Assembly (NCBI RefSeq): GCF_003965815.1
Contig: NZ_RXOE01000003.1
Location: 1-64,000 of the forward strand
Direction of reading: 5' to 3'
Source of the DNA: Variovorax gossypii
GTDB taxonomy: Bacteria > Pseudomonadota > Gammaproteobacteria > Burkholderiales > Burkholderiaceae_C
DNA: 64,000 nt
Part shown: positions 55,801-63,325 of the stretch, one piece after another
Numbering within the stretch: the first letter of the stretch is position 1
How the letters are laid out: the number at the start of each line of letters is the position of its first letter
The notes under the pieces: model-generated
What the model saw: only the letters and a program-made list of their open reading frames with translations
Database searches by the model: none
Told to the model about the DNA's origin: nothing
Position numbers and translations under genes: made by a program

Positions 55801-58800
55801 GAGGCCGCGCCCGCGCCCGAACCGCTGCATGCAGTCCATGTGGAAGAGCCGGTCGCCGAGTCCGCGCCGCAACCGGTGGCCGAAGCTGAACCCGAGCCTG
55901 CCCTGCTAGCTGCCGAGGAAGTGGTCGTGCCCATCTTCGAGGCGCCCGCCGTGCCCGAAGAAGCGCAGATCCTCGTCGCCGACGCCGCTCCCGAGCCCGT
56001 GGCGCCCGTCGAGCCCGAGCCGGTCGTGGCCGCCGCGCCGGCCGCGTCGCAGGAAAGCGCCGAAGACCAGGTCAAGGTGATCGGCCCGCTGCGCATCGGC
56101 ATCCAGCTCTACAACGTCTACCTCAACGAGGCCGACGAATGGTCCCGCCAGCTCGCCACCGACGTGGGCGAGTGGGCGCTCGAGTCGCATGAGCGCCTGT
56201 CCGACTCGACCGTCGCGCTGGCCCACTCGCTGGCCGGCAGCTCCGCCACCGTCGGCTTCCACAGCCTCTCGGGCATGGCCCGCCTGTTCGAAGCCGCGCT
56301 GCAGCACCTGCAGATGCAGGGCAGCGGCACCCGCGAGCAGGGCATGGTGCTGGTGACCGCCGCCGACGAGCTGCGCCGCCTGCTGCACCAGTTCGCAGTC
56401 GGCCTCCTGCGCGACCCCGCCGAAGGCACGCTGCAGGCGCTGCGCGACATCGCCAATTCGCCGATGCCCACCGAAGTCGCCATGCGCGCCGAAGCCCGGC
56501 CGCTGCAGCAGGTGGTGGTCAGCGAGCCCGTCGCCGACGTGGCTCTGGACGATTCCGAAGACGCCATCGACCTGGCCGACGCGGTCGACGTCGACCTGTT
56601 CCCGATCTTCGAGGAAGAGGCGGCCGAACTGCTGCCCCAGCTCGGCGAGGCGCTGCGCCAGTGGGCGCACCACCCCGACGACAGCGCGCCGCGCGCCTCG
56701 GTGCTTCGCACGCTGCACACGCTCAAGGGCAGTGCGCGGCTGGCCGGCGCCATGCGCCTGGGCGAGCGCGCGCACCGCATGGAGTCCGAGATCGAAGTCC
56801 TGGGCTCCCAGGGCGCCGAGCGGGCCGACATCGAGAAGCTGCTTGCCCGCCTCGACGCCCTCCAGGCCACCTTCGACGCGCTGCGCGCGGCCGACGACGC
56901 CACGCAGGTCGAGCTGGCCCAGATCGTGGCCGCCGCCACGTCGGCGGCGCCCGTCGCTGTCGCTTCGCAGGCGCCCGAAGCCGGCGTGCCGGCGAACGAC
57001 GAGACCGTCGCTCCCGCGGCGAGCCTCGACGACGAGCCCGCCGCCGAAACGACGCCGGCAGCAACGGCACCCGCCACGCTGCAGCCGCGCCCCGCGCCGG
57101 CCGCCCTGGTGGCACCGCTGCGCGCCGCGACCGGCCAGGCTGTGCGCATCCGTACCCAGCTGCTCGACCGCCTGGTCGCGCAGACCGGCGAGGTCATCAT
57201 CACGCGTTCGCGCCTGGAAGCCGAGCTTGGCCAGCTGCGCGGCTCGCTGTCCGACCTGACGGGCAACCTGGACCGCCTGCGCCAGCAGCTGCGCGACATC
57301 GAGGTGCAGGCCGAAAGCCAGATGCAGTCTCGCCTCGCGCAGGCCAAGGACTCGCAGCAGAGCTTCGACCCGCTGGAGTTCGACCGATTCACCCGAGTGC
57401 AGGAGCTCACGCGCATGATGGCCGAGTCGGTGAACGACGTGGCCACCGTGCAGCGCACCCTGCAGAAGACGGTGCAGGCGACGGAAGACGACCTCAGCGT
57501 GCAGGCGCGCCAGACGCGCGAACTGCAGCGCGGCCTGCTGCGCACGCGCATGGTGGAGTTCGAGGGCATCTCCGACCGCCTCTACCGCGTGGTGCGCCAG
57601 GCCTCGAAGGACACCGGCAAGCAGGTGCGCCTGGACATCGTCGGCGGCTCCATCGAAATGGACCGCGGCGTGCTGGACCGCATGACGCCCGCCTTCGAGC
57701 ACCTGCTGCGTAACTGCGTGGCCCACGGCATCGAGGATGCGGCCGTGCGCGAGAAGGCCGGCAAGGACGCCAGCGGCCTGATCGTCATCGACCTGCACCA
57801 CGAAGGCAACGACGTGTCGGTGAGCTTCCGCGACGACGGCGCCGGCCTCGACCACAAGCGCATCGCCGAGCGTGCCCGCACGCTGGGCCTGCTGGGCGCC
57901 GACCAGGAGCTCACGGCCGAGGAGGCCACCGAGCTGATCTTCAAGCCCGGCTTCTCGACGGCGGGGCAGGTTTCCGAACTGGCCGGCCGCGGCATCGGCA
58001 TGGACGTGGTGCGCGCGCAGATCGCGGCGCTCGGCGGCCGCATCGAGACGCACAGCACCCAGGGCCAGGGCACCACCTTCAAGCTGGTGCTGCCGCTGAC
58101 CACCGCCGTGACGCACGTGGTGATGCTGCGCGCGGGCGAGGTGTCCATCGGCGTTCCGTCGAACCTGGTGGAGCTTGTGCAGCGCGTGGGCGGCACGGAT
58201 CTCGAAGCGGCCTATCTGAACAACAGCCATCCCTTCGGCAGCGAGCATGTGCCGTTCTACTGGACCGGCGCGCTGCTGCAGGCCTCGACCCGCAGCGAGC
58301 ACGGCCCGGCCCGGAACAACACCATCGTGGTCGTGCGAAGCGCGGCGCAGCGCGTCGCCCTGCACGTGGACGAAGTGCTGGGCAACCAGGAAGTCGTGGT
58401 GAAGAACCTCGGCCCGCAACTCGCGCGGCTGCCCGGCCTGGCCGGCATCTCGGTGCTGGCCTCGGGCGCGGTGGCGCTGATCTACAACCCCGTGGCCCTG
58501 GCCGCGGTGCACGGCGAGCAGGCGCGCGAGCGCCAGGCTGCCGCGCTGACGGCAGCTCCGGCGGCGACCGCCCCGGTCGACCAGGGTGCGCCGCAGGAAC
58601 CGTTGCAGGCGCTGGCGCCGGTGGCGCCGCAGATTCCGCTGGTGCTGGTGGTGGACGACTCCATCACGGTGCGTCGCGTCACGCAGCGTCTGCTGCAGCG
58701 CGAAGGCTATCGCGTGTCGCTCGCGGCCGACGGCCTGCAGGCACTCGAGCGCCTGCAGCAGGAGCGCCCGGCGGTGGTGCTGTCGGACATCGAGATGCCG

Positions 58801-59019
58801 CGCATGGACGGCTTCGACCTGGCCCGCAACATCCGCGCCGACGCCGCGCTGGCCGAGCTGCCGATCATCATGATCACCTCGCGCATCGCCGAGAAGCACC
58901 GCGACTACGCGCGCACGCTGGGCGTGAACCACTACCTCGGCAAGCCGTACTCGGAAGAGGAACTGCTGCGCCTGGTGCGTGCGTACACGACCGAGTCGGC
59001 GCTGGCTGCTGCCGCCTGA
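52855..59019 (+). CDS. chpA: Hybrid chemosensory histidine kinase ChpA
   Basis: 2054 residues from GTG 52855. After an N-terminal helical domain (~1-560), three phosphotransfer domains are visible by their His motifs: FHTLKGSSRMVG (H703), LAHSLAGSSATVG (H1124) and LHTLKGSARLAG (H1288). Long Pro/Ala/Glu-rich linkers separate them (about 790-1080 and 1355-1425). A CheA kinase core follows, with HLLRNCVAHGIED near 1615-1628, a CheW domain (~1750-1900) and a C-terminal receiver (VVDDSITVRRVTQRLL, phosphoacceptor D1978). It should phosphorylate PilG and PilH. The Pseudomonas ChpA has more phosphotransfer domains, so this one is simplified. Confidence 0.95.
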   Translation: MSTQTPATAPHAGNTPVTEDLGPLAWVLGEIQKSLDGVGKSLRRFVREVDAASEPESGPLQMARQQLHQAVGALQMVGHSSPALVLGAIEFAVQGFIAEPQRCNEAAVNKIERAGFAVTDFLGALLAGKPVSSVALFPQYRDVLELVGNERVHPADLWSTAWRWVEIKPALTQAAVAYDPAVRSRLDREVLQLIKSGDTQAARRLHALCLGLGRGALLPRVASFWTLAAGFFEALATGLITPDAYVKRAASRVLLQYATLARGDSLVSDRLGQDLLFFCAQAVPTAGDDAATLRTVRLAWGIAGEQHVDYNVEQFGRFDPLVLQQARKRIETAKEMWSALSGGDITRTRQVADTFAQLGESLQKLHPPSLPMVQALTHAVEASVRSGQAPGTELAMEVATSVLYLEAALEDLDPSDPQLTARTLQLAGRIERVRAGGHSEPLEPWMEDLYRRVSDRQTMGTVVDELRSHLSELEKSLDQYFRRPAEKGLLRTVPTQLMQMRGVFSVLGLDQAALTVQRMREDVEAMLVSTSPAEEMAGFDALGNNLGALGFLIDMLGYQPALAKRLFVFDADAGELKPLMGRQAADATAGEGAAPSQAPAAPVLSIEEVDAQIASKLAALAAPKAKPSPIEEFSSKADSWTNKISGPTALPDTEVTELEEDDLQNIFLDEAREVVQNGLAAIAELASYPDDTEELTILRRAFHTLKGSSRMVGLTEFGDAAWSLEQVLNTWLADQRAATPELLAGTERTMKEFGEWVEAIAAGSAQGWKSAPFSRVANALLAGEPVPPPVRVADAEALAVAARHIAAEPPVSAPEPAPIEVVAPVAAELPPLQLPDLPDLSLTAEAPAPAPVAAAPEAPAVPEAPLETLAWQEPEPAKAAATPEADDDFASTDFIDFEAKQTDEPPPPLVLPSGEMFDFLAPPARTPAVVELKSEPAEPPAPAAEPIVTSVPTTAGLPDLQWEPEPLPVQAAAEPVVEPEVVEAAPAPEPLHAVHVEEPVAESAPQPVAEAEPEPALLAAEEVVVPIFEAPAVPEEAQILVADAAPEPVAPVEPEPVVAAAPAASQESAEDQVKVIGPLRIGIQLYNVYLNEADEWSRQLATDVGEWALESHERLSDSTVALAHSLAGSSATVGFHSLSGMARLFEAALQHLQMQGSGTREQGMVLVTAADELRRLLHQFAVGLLRDPAEGTLQALRDIANSPMPTEVAMRAEARPLQQVVVSEPVADVALDDSEDAIDLADAVDVDLFPIFEEEAAELLPQLGEALRQWAHHPDDSAPRASVLRTLHTLKGSARLAGAMRLGERAHRMESEIEVLGSQGAERADIEKLLARLDALQATFDALRAADDATQVELAQIVAAATSAAPVAVASQAPEAGVPANDETVAPAASLDDEPAAETTPAATAPATLQPRPAPAALVAPLRAATGQAVRIRTQLLDRLVAQTGEVIITRSRLEAELGQLRGSLSDLTGNLDRLRQQLRDIEVQAESQMQSRLAQAKDSQQSFDPLEFDRFTRVQELTRMMAESVNDVATVQRTLQKTVQATEDDLSVQARQTRELQRGLLRTRMVEFEGISDRLYRVVRQASKDTGKQVRLDIVGGSIEMDRGVLDRMTPAFEHLLRNCVAHGIEDAAVREKAGKDASGLIVIDLHHEGNDVSVSFRDDGAGLDHKRIAERARTLGLLGADQELTAEEATELIFKPGFSTAGQVSELAGRGIGMDVVRAQIAALGGRIETHSTQGQGTTFKLVLPLTTAVTHVVMLRAGEVSIGVPSNLVELVQRVGGTDLEAAYLNNSHPFGSEHVPFYWTGALLQASTRSEHGPARNNTIVVVRSAAQRVALHVDEVLGNQEVVVKNLGPQLARLPGLAGISVLASGAVALIYNPVALAAVHGEQARERQAAALTAAPAATAPVDQGAPQEPLQALAPVAPQIPLVLVVDDSITVRRVTQRLLQREGYRVSLAADGLQALERLQQERPAVVLSDIEMPRMDGFDLARNIRADAALAELPIIMITSRIAEKHRDYARTLGVNHYLGKPYSEEELLRLVRAYTTESALAAAA

Positions 59020-59060
59020 CGCTGGCTGATGCATTCGCCGCCTGCGGGCGGTGATCGAGA

Positions 59061-59084
59061 AAAAGGGGCCTGCGGGCCCCTTTT
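59061..59084. terminator. Terminator between convergent chpA and phrB
   Basis: AAAAGGGGCC-TGCG-GGCCCCTTTT: six GC pairs with A/T runs at both sides, suitable for both strands. It lies 41 bases after the chpA stop and overlaps the phrB stop region. Confidence 0.85.
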
Positions 59085-60583
59085 CATTTCTGCAGGCTCT
59101 TCGCCCGTGCCACCCCGTAGCGCTGCAGCGTCTTCTCCCGCGCCTCGGCGTGATCGACCACCGGCTTCGGGTAGGTCTCGCCGAGCTTGACGCCGGCGGC
59201 TTCCAGCTCCACCGGCGAGGCCAGCCACGGTGCGTGGATCGCCGCGTTCGACAGCCCCGCCAGCTGCGGCAGGTAGCGGCGGATGAACTTGCCCTCGGGG
59301 TCGAAGCGCTCGCTCTGCGTCACCGGGTTGAAGATGCGGAAGTAGGGCTGGGCGTCGCAGCCGCTGGAGCTGGCCCACTGCCATCCGCCGTTGTTCGAGG
59401 CCAGCTCGAAGTCGTTCAGGTGCAGCGCGAAGTAGGCTTCGCCGCGCCGCCAGTCCAGCCCCAGGTCCTTGCACAGGAAGCTTGCGGCCACCATGCGCAG
59501 GCGGTTGTGCATGTAGCCGCTCTGGTTGATCTGCAGCATGGCCGCGTCCACCAGCGGGTAGCCGGTGCGGCCCTGGCACCAGGCGTCGAAGAGCTGGTCG
59601 GCGTGCTTGCCGTGGTGCCACTGGATCTTGTCGTACTCGGGGCGGAAGCTCTTCGACTCGCCGCCTTTGTGCACGTGCGGGAAGTGCGCCAGGATCTGGA
59701 AGTAGAACTCGCGCCAGATCAGCTCGCTCAGCCAGGTCGCCGCGCCCGTGTTGCCCTGCAGCGAGAGCTGGTGCGACAGGCTCGCCATCTGCCGGATCGA
59801 CACCGTGCCGAAGCGCAGGTGGATGCCCATGTAGCTGGGGCCGCGCACGGCGGGGAAGTCGCGCGCCTGGTCGTAGCGGTCGATGCGCTCGAAGAAATCC
59901 TCGAAGAGCTGGCCGGCGCCGCGGGTGCCGGTGGGGATCTCCAGCGTCGACAGGTTGCTTTTCTCGAAGCCGATCTCGCGCAGCGCGGGCACCGGCTCGC
60001 CCCAGGCCTGCGGAGACGGCACCAGGGCGTCGACGTGGTTGCGCACCGGGTACGACTTGAGGAAGAAGGAGTCGAGCTTCGCCAACCAGGCCCGCTTGTA
60101 GGGCGTGAACACGGTGTAGGGCTGGCCGGTCTTGGTCATGACCTCGTCGCGGTCGAAGACGGTCGAGTCCTTGTAGGTGTGGAAGGTCACGCCGGCATTG
60201 GCCAGCGCGCCGAAGACCTTGGCGTCGCGCTCCAGCGCGTCGGGCTCGTCGTCGCGGTTGGCGAACACCGCCTGCACGCCCAGCTCCCGGGCAATCGCCG
60301 GAATCTCCTGCGCCGCCACGGCGTGCCGCACGATCAGCCCGCCGCCCAGGGCGCGCAGCTCGGCCTCGAGCTCCACCAGCGACTCGCGGATGAACTCCAC
60401 CCGCCGGTCGACCGTGGGCAGGGCGTCCAGGATCGCCTTGTCGAACACGAAGACGCACAGCACCTGCCGGCAGGCCCTCAGCGCCCGGTAGAGGGCGGCG
60501 TTGTCGTCCACGCGCAGGTCGCGGCGGAACCACATGAGCCCTTTGGGATAGGTCTTGTCGACGGCCAGTAAAATCGGGGGCAT
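59084..60583 (-). CDS. phrB: Deoxyribodipyrimidine photolyase
   Basis: 499 residues from ATG 60583. An N-terminal antenna domain (LMWFRRDLRVDDNAALY) is followed by an FAD domain with WLSELIWREFYFQIL, WCQGRTGYPLVDAAM, NRLRMVAASFLCKDL and GWQWASSSGCDAQPYFRIFNP, typical of class I CPD photolyases. It repairs UV dimers with light. Its ATG touches the algH start directly (CATATG), so promoters are within the neighbouring genes. Confidence 0.95.
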   Translation of the reverse strand: MPPILLAVDKTYPKGLMWFRRDLRVDDNAALYRALRACRQVLCVFVFDKAILDALPTVDRRVEFIRESLVELEAELRALGGGLIVRHAVAAQEIPAIARELGVQAVFANRDDEPDALERDAKVFGALANAGVTFHTYKDSTVFDRDEVMTKTGQPYTVFTPYKRAWLAKLDSFFLKSYPVRNHVDALVPSPQAWGEPVPALREIGFEKSNLSTLEIPTGTRGAGQLFEDFFERIDRYDQARDFPAVRGPSYMGIHLRFGTVSIRQMASLSHQLSLQGNTGAATWLSELIWREFYFQILAHFPHVHKGGESKSFRPEYDKIQWHHGKHADQLFDAWCQGRTGYPLVDAAMLQINQSGYMHNRLRMVAASFLCKDLGLDWRRGEAYFALHLNDFELASNNGGWQWASSSGCDAQPYFRIFNPVTQSERFDPEGKFIRRYLPQLAGLSNAAIHAPWLASPVELEAAGVKLGETYPKPVVDHAEAREKTLQRYGVARAKSLQK

Positions 60584-61183
60584 ATGGCCGCCGATTCTGC
60601 CCCGATGAACCTCACGCATCACTTTTTGATAGCGATGCCCGGGATGGAAGACAAAACTTTCAACCGCAGCGTCGTGTACCTCTGCGAGCACAGCGAGCGC
60701 GGCGCGCTCGGCCTTGTGATCAACAAGCCCAGCGACATCAACCTCAAGGTGCTGTTCGAGAAGATCGAGCTGCACCTGGCCCGCCCCGAGCTGGGCGAAG
60801 CCCCCGTCTTCCAGGGCGGCCCGGTGCAGACCGAGCGCGGCTTCGTGCTGCACGAACCAGTCTTCACCCAGGCCGAGAAGCCCGAGGAATCGGTCTACGC
60901 CTCGACCATGACCATCCCCGGCGGGCTGGAGATGACCACTTCCAAGGACGTGCTGGAGGCCCTGGCCACCGGCGCGGGCCCGCGCAAGGTGCTGGTCTCG
61001 CTGGGCTATGCGGCCTGGGGGGAAGGGCAGCTCGAGTCCGAGCTGGCCGAGAACAGCTGGCTCACCGTGGGCGCCGACCCGGCCGTGATCTTCGACACCC
61101 CCATCGAGCAGCGCTACGACAAGGCGCTGATGCTGCTGGGCCTCGAGGCCTGGAAGCTGTCCCCCGACGCCGGACACGCATGA
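60584..61183 (+). CDS. algH: YqgE/AlgH-family protein
   Basis: 199 residues. NLTHHFLIAMPGMEDKTFNRSVVYLCEH, GALGLVINKPSDI, VFQGGPVQTERGFVLH and YAAWGEGQLESELAENSWL are hallmarks of UPF0301/AlgH; the biochemical role is unclear, although Pseudomonas AlgH was linked to alginate regulation. Start ATG 60584 or 60605 (M8). The latter matches the family start better; neither has a strong ribosome site. The family gene is often next to ruvX, as here. Confidence 0.93.
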   Translation: MAADSAPMNLTHHFLIAMPGMEDKTFNRSVVYLCEHSERGALGLVINKPSDINLKVLFEKIELHLARPELGEAPVFQGGPVQTERGFVLHEPVFTQAEKPEESVYASTMTIPGGLEMTTSKDVLEALATGAGPRKVLVSLGYAAWGEGQLESELAENSWLTVGADPAVIFDTPIEQRYDKALMLLGLEAWKLSPDAGHA

Positions 61184-61195
61184 TGAACTTGGCTC

Positions 61196-61292
61196 GCCCC
61201 CAGGCTGCGCGCACTTCGTGTCGCTTCGCCAACCCCCTACCGGGGGCGGGCCGGCCGCTTCGGGCGGCCGTGCGCGGCGGCCCCCTGTGAGG
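61196..61292 (+). repeat. Dispersed intergenic palindromic repeat, copy D (altered 3' half)
   Basis: GCCCCCAGGCTGCGCGCACT and the GTGTCGCTTCGCC core match copies A, C and E, but after CCCCCTACCGGGGGC the sequence diverges into a GGCCGGCCGCTTCGGGCGGCC hairpin. It lies between algH and ruvX. Confidence 0.8.
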
Positions 61293-61301
61293 GGACCGGC
61301 A

Positions 61302-61730
61302 ATGTCCGAGAGCGCTCAGTCCCCGGCATCTGCCGCTGTTCCCGCCCATTTCCAGAGCTTCCTGGCCTTCGACTTCGGCCTGAAGCGCACGGGCGTGGCC
61401 AGCGGCAACCGGCTGCTGCGCACCGCCACCCCGCAACCCACCATCAAGGCCGAAGGCGACGCCCGCTTCGCGCAGGTCGGGGCGCGCATCAAGGAGTGGC
61501 AACCCGACGCGCTGGTGATCGGCGTGCCCTACCACCCCGACGGCGCCGCGCACGAGAACACCCGCCGCGCGCAGAAGTTCGCGCGCCAGCTGCGCGGCCG
61601 TTTCAATCTCCAGGTGTTCGAGGTCGACGAGCGCTACAGCACCACCGAGGCGCTGGCCTCGGGCGCGCGCGACGCCGACGCGGCCTCCGCCTGCATCATC
61701 CTGGAGCAATTTCTGAGGAGTCTCCCGTGA
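61302..61730 (+). CDS. ruvX: Holliday junction resolvase-like RuvX (YqgF)
   Basis: 142 residues with RNase H-like fold motifs [40 protein letters not shown] and [16 protein letters not shown]. It matures 16S rRNA 5' ends and has nuclease activity. ATG 61302 follows repeat D. It overlaps the pyrR gene by 4 bases (GTGA). Confidence 0.95.
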   Translation: MSESAQSPASAAVPAHFQSFLAFDFGLKRTGVASGNRLLRTATPQPTIKAEGDARFAQVGARIKEWQPDALVIGVPYHPDGAAHENTRRAQKFARQLRGRFNLQVFEVDERYSTTEALASGARDADAASACIILEQFLRSLP

Positions 61731-62224
61731 GTTCAATTCCCGATGCCGAAGCGCTCTACACGAAGCTGCTGGCCGGCGTGAAGCCGCTGATGCGCCCCGA
61801 AACGAAGCTGGTGGGCATCACCTCCGGCGGTGCCTGGCTGGTCGAGCGGCTGCAGAAGGACCTGGGCCTGCCCGGCGCGCCCGGCGTCATCTCGTCGGCC
61901 ATGCACCGCGACGACTTCTCGCGCCGCGGCCTCTCGGCCAGCGCGCAGACCTCGCTGCCCTTCGACGTGAACGGCGCCGACGTGCTGCTGCTCGACGACG
62001 TGCTCTACACCGGCCGCACCATCCGCGCGGTGCTCAACGAGCTGTTCGACTTCGGTCGCCCGGCCAGCGTGCGCCTCGCGGTGCTGGTGGATCGCGGCGG
62101 GCGCGAGCTGCCGGTTGCCGCCGACTTCGCGGCCGAGAAGCTCACGCTGCCGAATTCGCAGCTGCTCGCGCTGGCCCGCGCTGCCGACGGCGCATTCAGC
62201 CTGAAGGTGGAGGAAAGCAAGTAA
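61727..62224 (+). CDS. pyrR: PyrR bifunctional regulator / uracil phosphoribosyltransferase-type
   Basis: 165 residues from GTG with GAGGAG upstream. PRPP motif [16 protein letters not shown] near 86-101, [15 protein letters not shown] and [12 protein letters not shown] match PyrR. In Firmicutes it binds mRNA; in Proteobacteria its role is less clear and may be enzymatic. Coupled to ruvX upstream and pyrB downstream (one-base overlap, TAATG). Confidence 0.92.
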   Translation: MSSIPDAEALYTKLLAGVKPLMRPETKLVGITSGGAWLVERLQKDLGLPGAPGVISSAMHRDDFSRRGLSASAQTSLPFDVNGADVLLLDDVLYTGRTIRAVLNELFDFGRPASVRLAVLVDRGGRELPVAADFAAEKLTLPNSQLLALARAADGAFSLKVEESK

Positions 62225-63186
62225 TGCTCTACAAGCGAAACCCCCAGCTCAACAAGAACGGCGAGCTGATCCACCTGCTGTCGATCGAGGGCCTGCCCAA
62301 GGACATCGTCACGCACATCCTCGACACGGCCGCCAACTTCACGAGCGTGAGCGACCGCGAGGTGAAGAAGGTGCCGCTGCTGCGCGGCAAGAGCGTGTTC
62401 AACCTGTTCTTCGAGAACAGCACCCGCACGCGCACCACCTTCGAGATCGCGGCCAAGCGCCTGAGCGCCGACGTCATCAACCTCGACATCGCACGCTCCT
62501 CGGCCACCAAGGGCGAGTCGCTGCTCGACACCATCGCCAACCTGAGCGCGATGGCCGCCGACCTGTTCGTGGTGCGCCACAGCGAGTCGGGCGCGCCCTA
62601 CCTGATCGCGCAGCACGTCGCGCCGCACGTGCACGTGGTGAATGCCGGCGACGGCCGCCACGCGCACCCGACGCAGGGGCTGCTCGACATGTACACGATC
62701 CGCCACTACAAGAAGGACTTCTCGAATCTCACGGTCGCCATCGTCGGCGACGTGCTGCATTCGCGCGTGGCGCGTTCCGACATCCACGCGCTCACCACGC
62801 TGGGCTGCGCCGAGGTGCGCGTGGTCGGCCCCAAGACGCTGGTGCCGAGCGACATGGCCGGCATGGGCGTGCGCGTGTTCCACACGCTGGAGGAGGGCAT
62901 CAAGGACTGCGACGTGGTCATCATGCTGCGCCTGCAGAACGAACGCATGAGCGGCGCGTTGCTGCCCTCGTCGCAGGAGTTCTTCAAGACCTTCGGCCTC
63001 ACGCAGGAAAAGCTGCAGCTGGCCAAGCCCGACGCCATCGTGATGCACCCCGGCCCCATCAACCGCGGCGTGGAGATCGACTCCGCCGTGGTCGACGGCA
63101 AGCAGAGCGTGATCCTTCCGCAGGTCACTTTCGGCATCGCCGTGCGCATGGCGGTGATGAGCATCGTCGCAGGCAACGAAGCATAG
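62224..63186 (+). CDS. pyrB: Aspartate carbamoyltransferase catalytic subunit PyrB
   Basis: 320 residues. Carbamoyl-phosphate site [34 protein letters not shown] and [12 protein letters not shown] are intact. It makes carbamoyl aspartate in pyrimidine synthesis. The absence of a pyrI gene and the presence of a degenerate dihydroorotase downstream point to a class A-type complex. Confidence 0.97.
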   Translation: MLYKRNPQLNKNGELIHLLSIEGLPKDIVTHILDTAANFTSVSDREVKKVPLLRGKSVFNLFFENSTRTRTTFEIAAKRLSADVINLDIARSSATKGESLLDTIANLSAMAADLFVVRHSESGAPYLIAQHVAPHVHVVNAGDGRHAHPTQGLLDMYTIRHYKKDFSNLTVAIVGDVLHSRVARSDIHALTTLGCAEVRVVGPKTLVPSDMAGMGVRVFHTLEEGIKDCDVVIMLRLQNERMSGALLPSSQEFFKTFGLTQEKLQLAKPDAIVMHPGPINRGVEIDSAVVDGKQSVILPQVTFGIAVRMAVMSIVAGNEA

Positions 63187-63197
63187 AAATGTTGCTC

Positions 63198-63290
63198 GCC
63201 CCCAGTCTTCGCGCACTTCGTGTCGCTTCGCCAACCCCCTACCGGGGGCAACACCAGTGGCCCGGCGAAGCCGGTTCCACGGTGTTTCCC
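63198..63290 (+). repeat. Dispersed intergenic palindromic repeat, copy E
   Basis: CCCCCAGTCTTCGCGCACTT, then GTGTCGCTTCGCCAACCCCC, the CCCCCTACCGGGGG hairpin and CACCAGTGGCCCGGCGAAGC...GCCGGTTCCACGGTG hairpin. It sits between pyrB and pyrX in an apparent operon. Confidence 0.85.
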
Positions 63291-63325
63291 GAAAAGGCCA
63301 TGACTGTCACCGGAAGTACAGACGC

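Noticed and set aside
55906..59034. A 1042-codon open frame antisense to chpA
   Set aside because: It mirrors codon structure of a GC-rich gene, has His/Arg/Gln-rich composition and no domain; chpA is secure.
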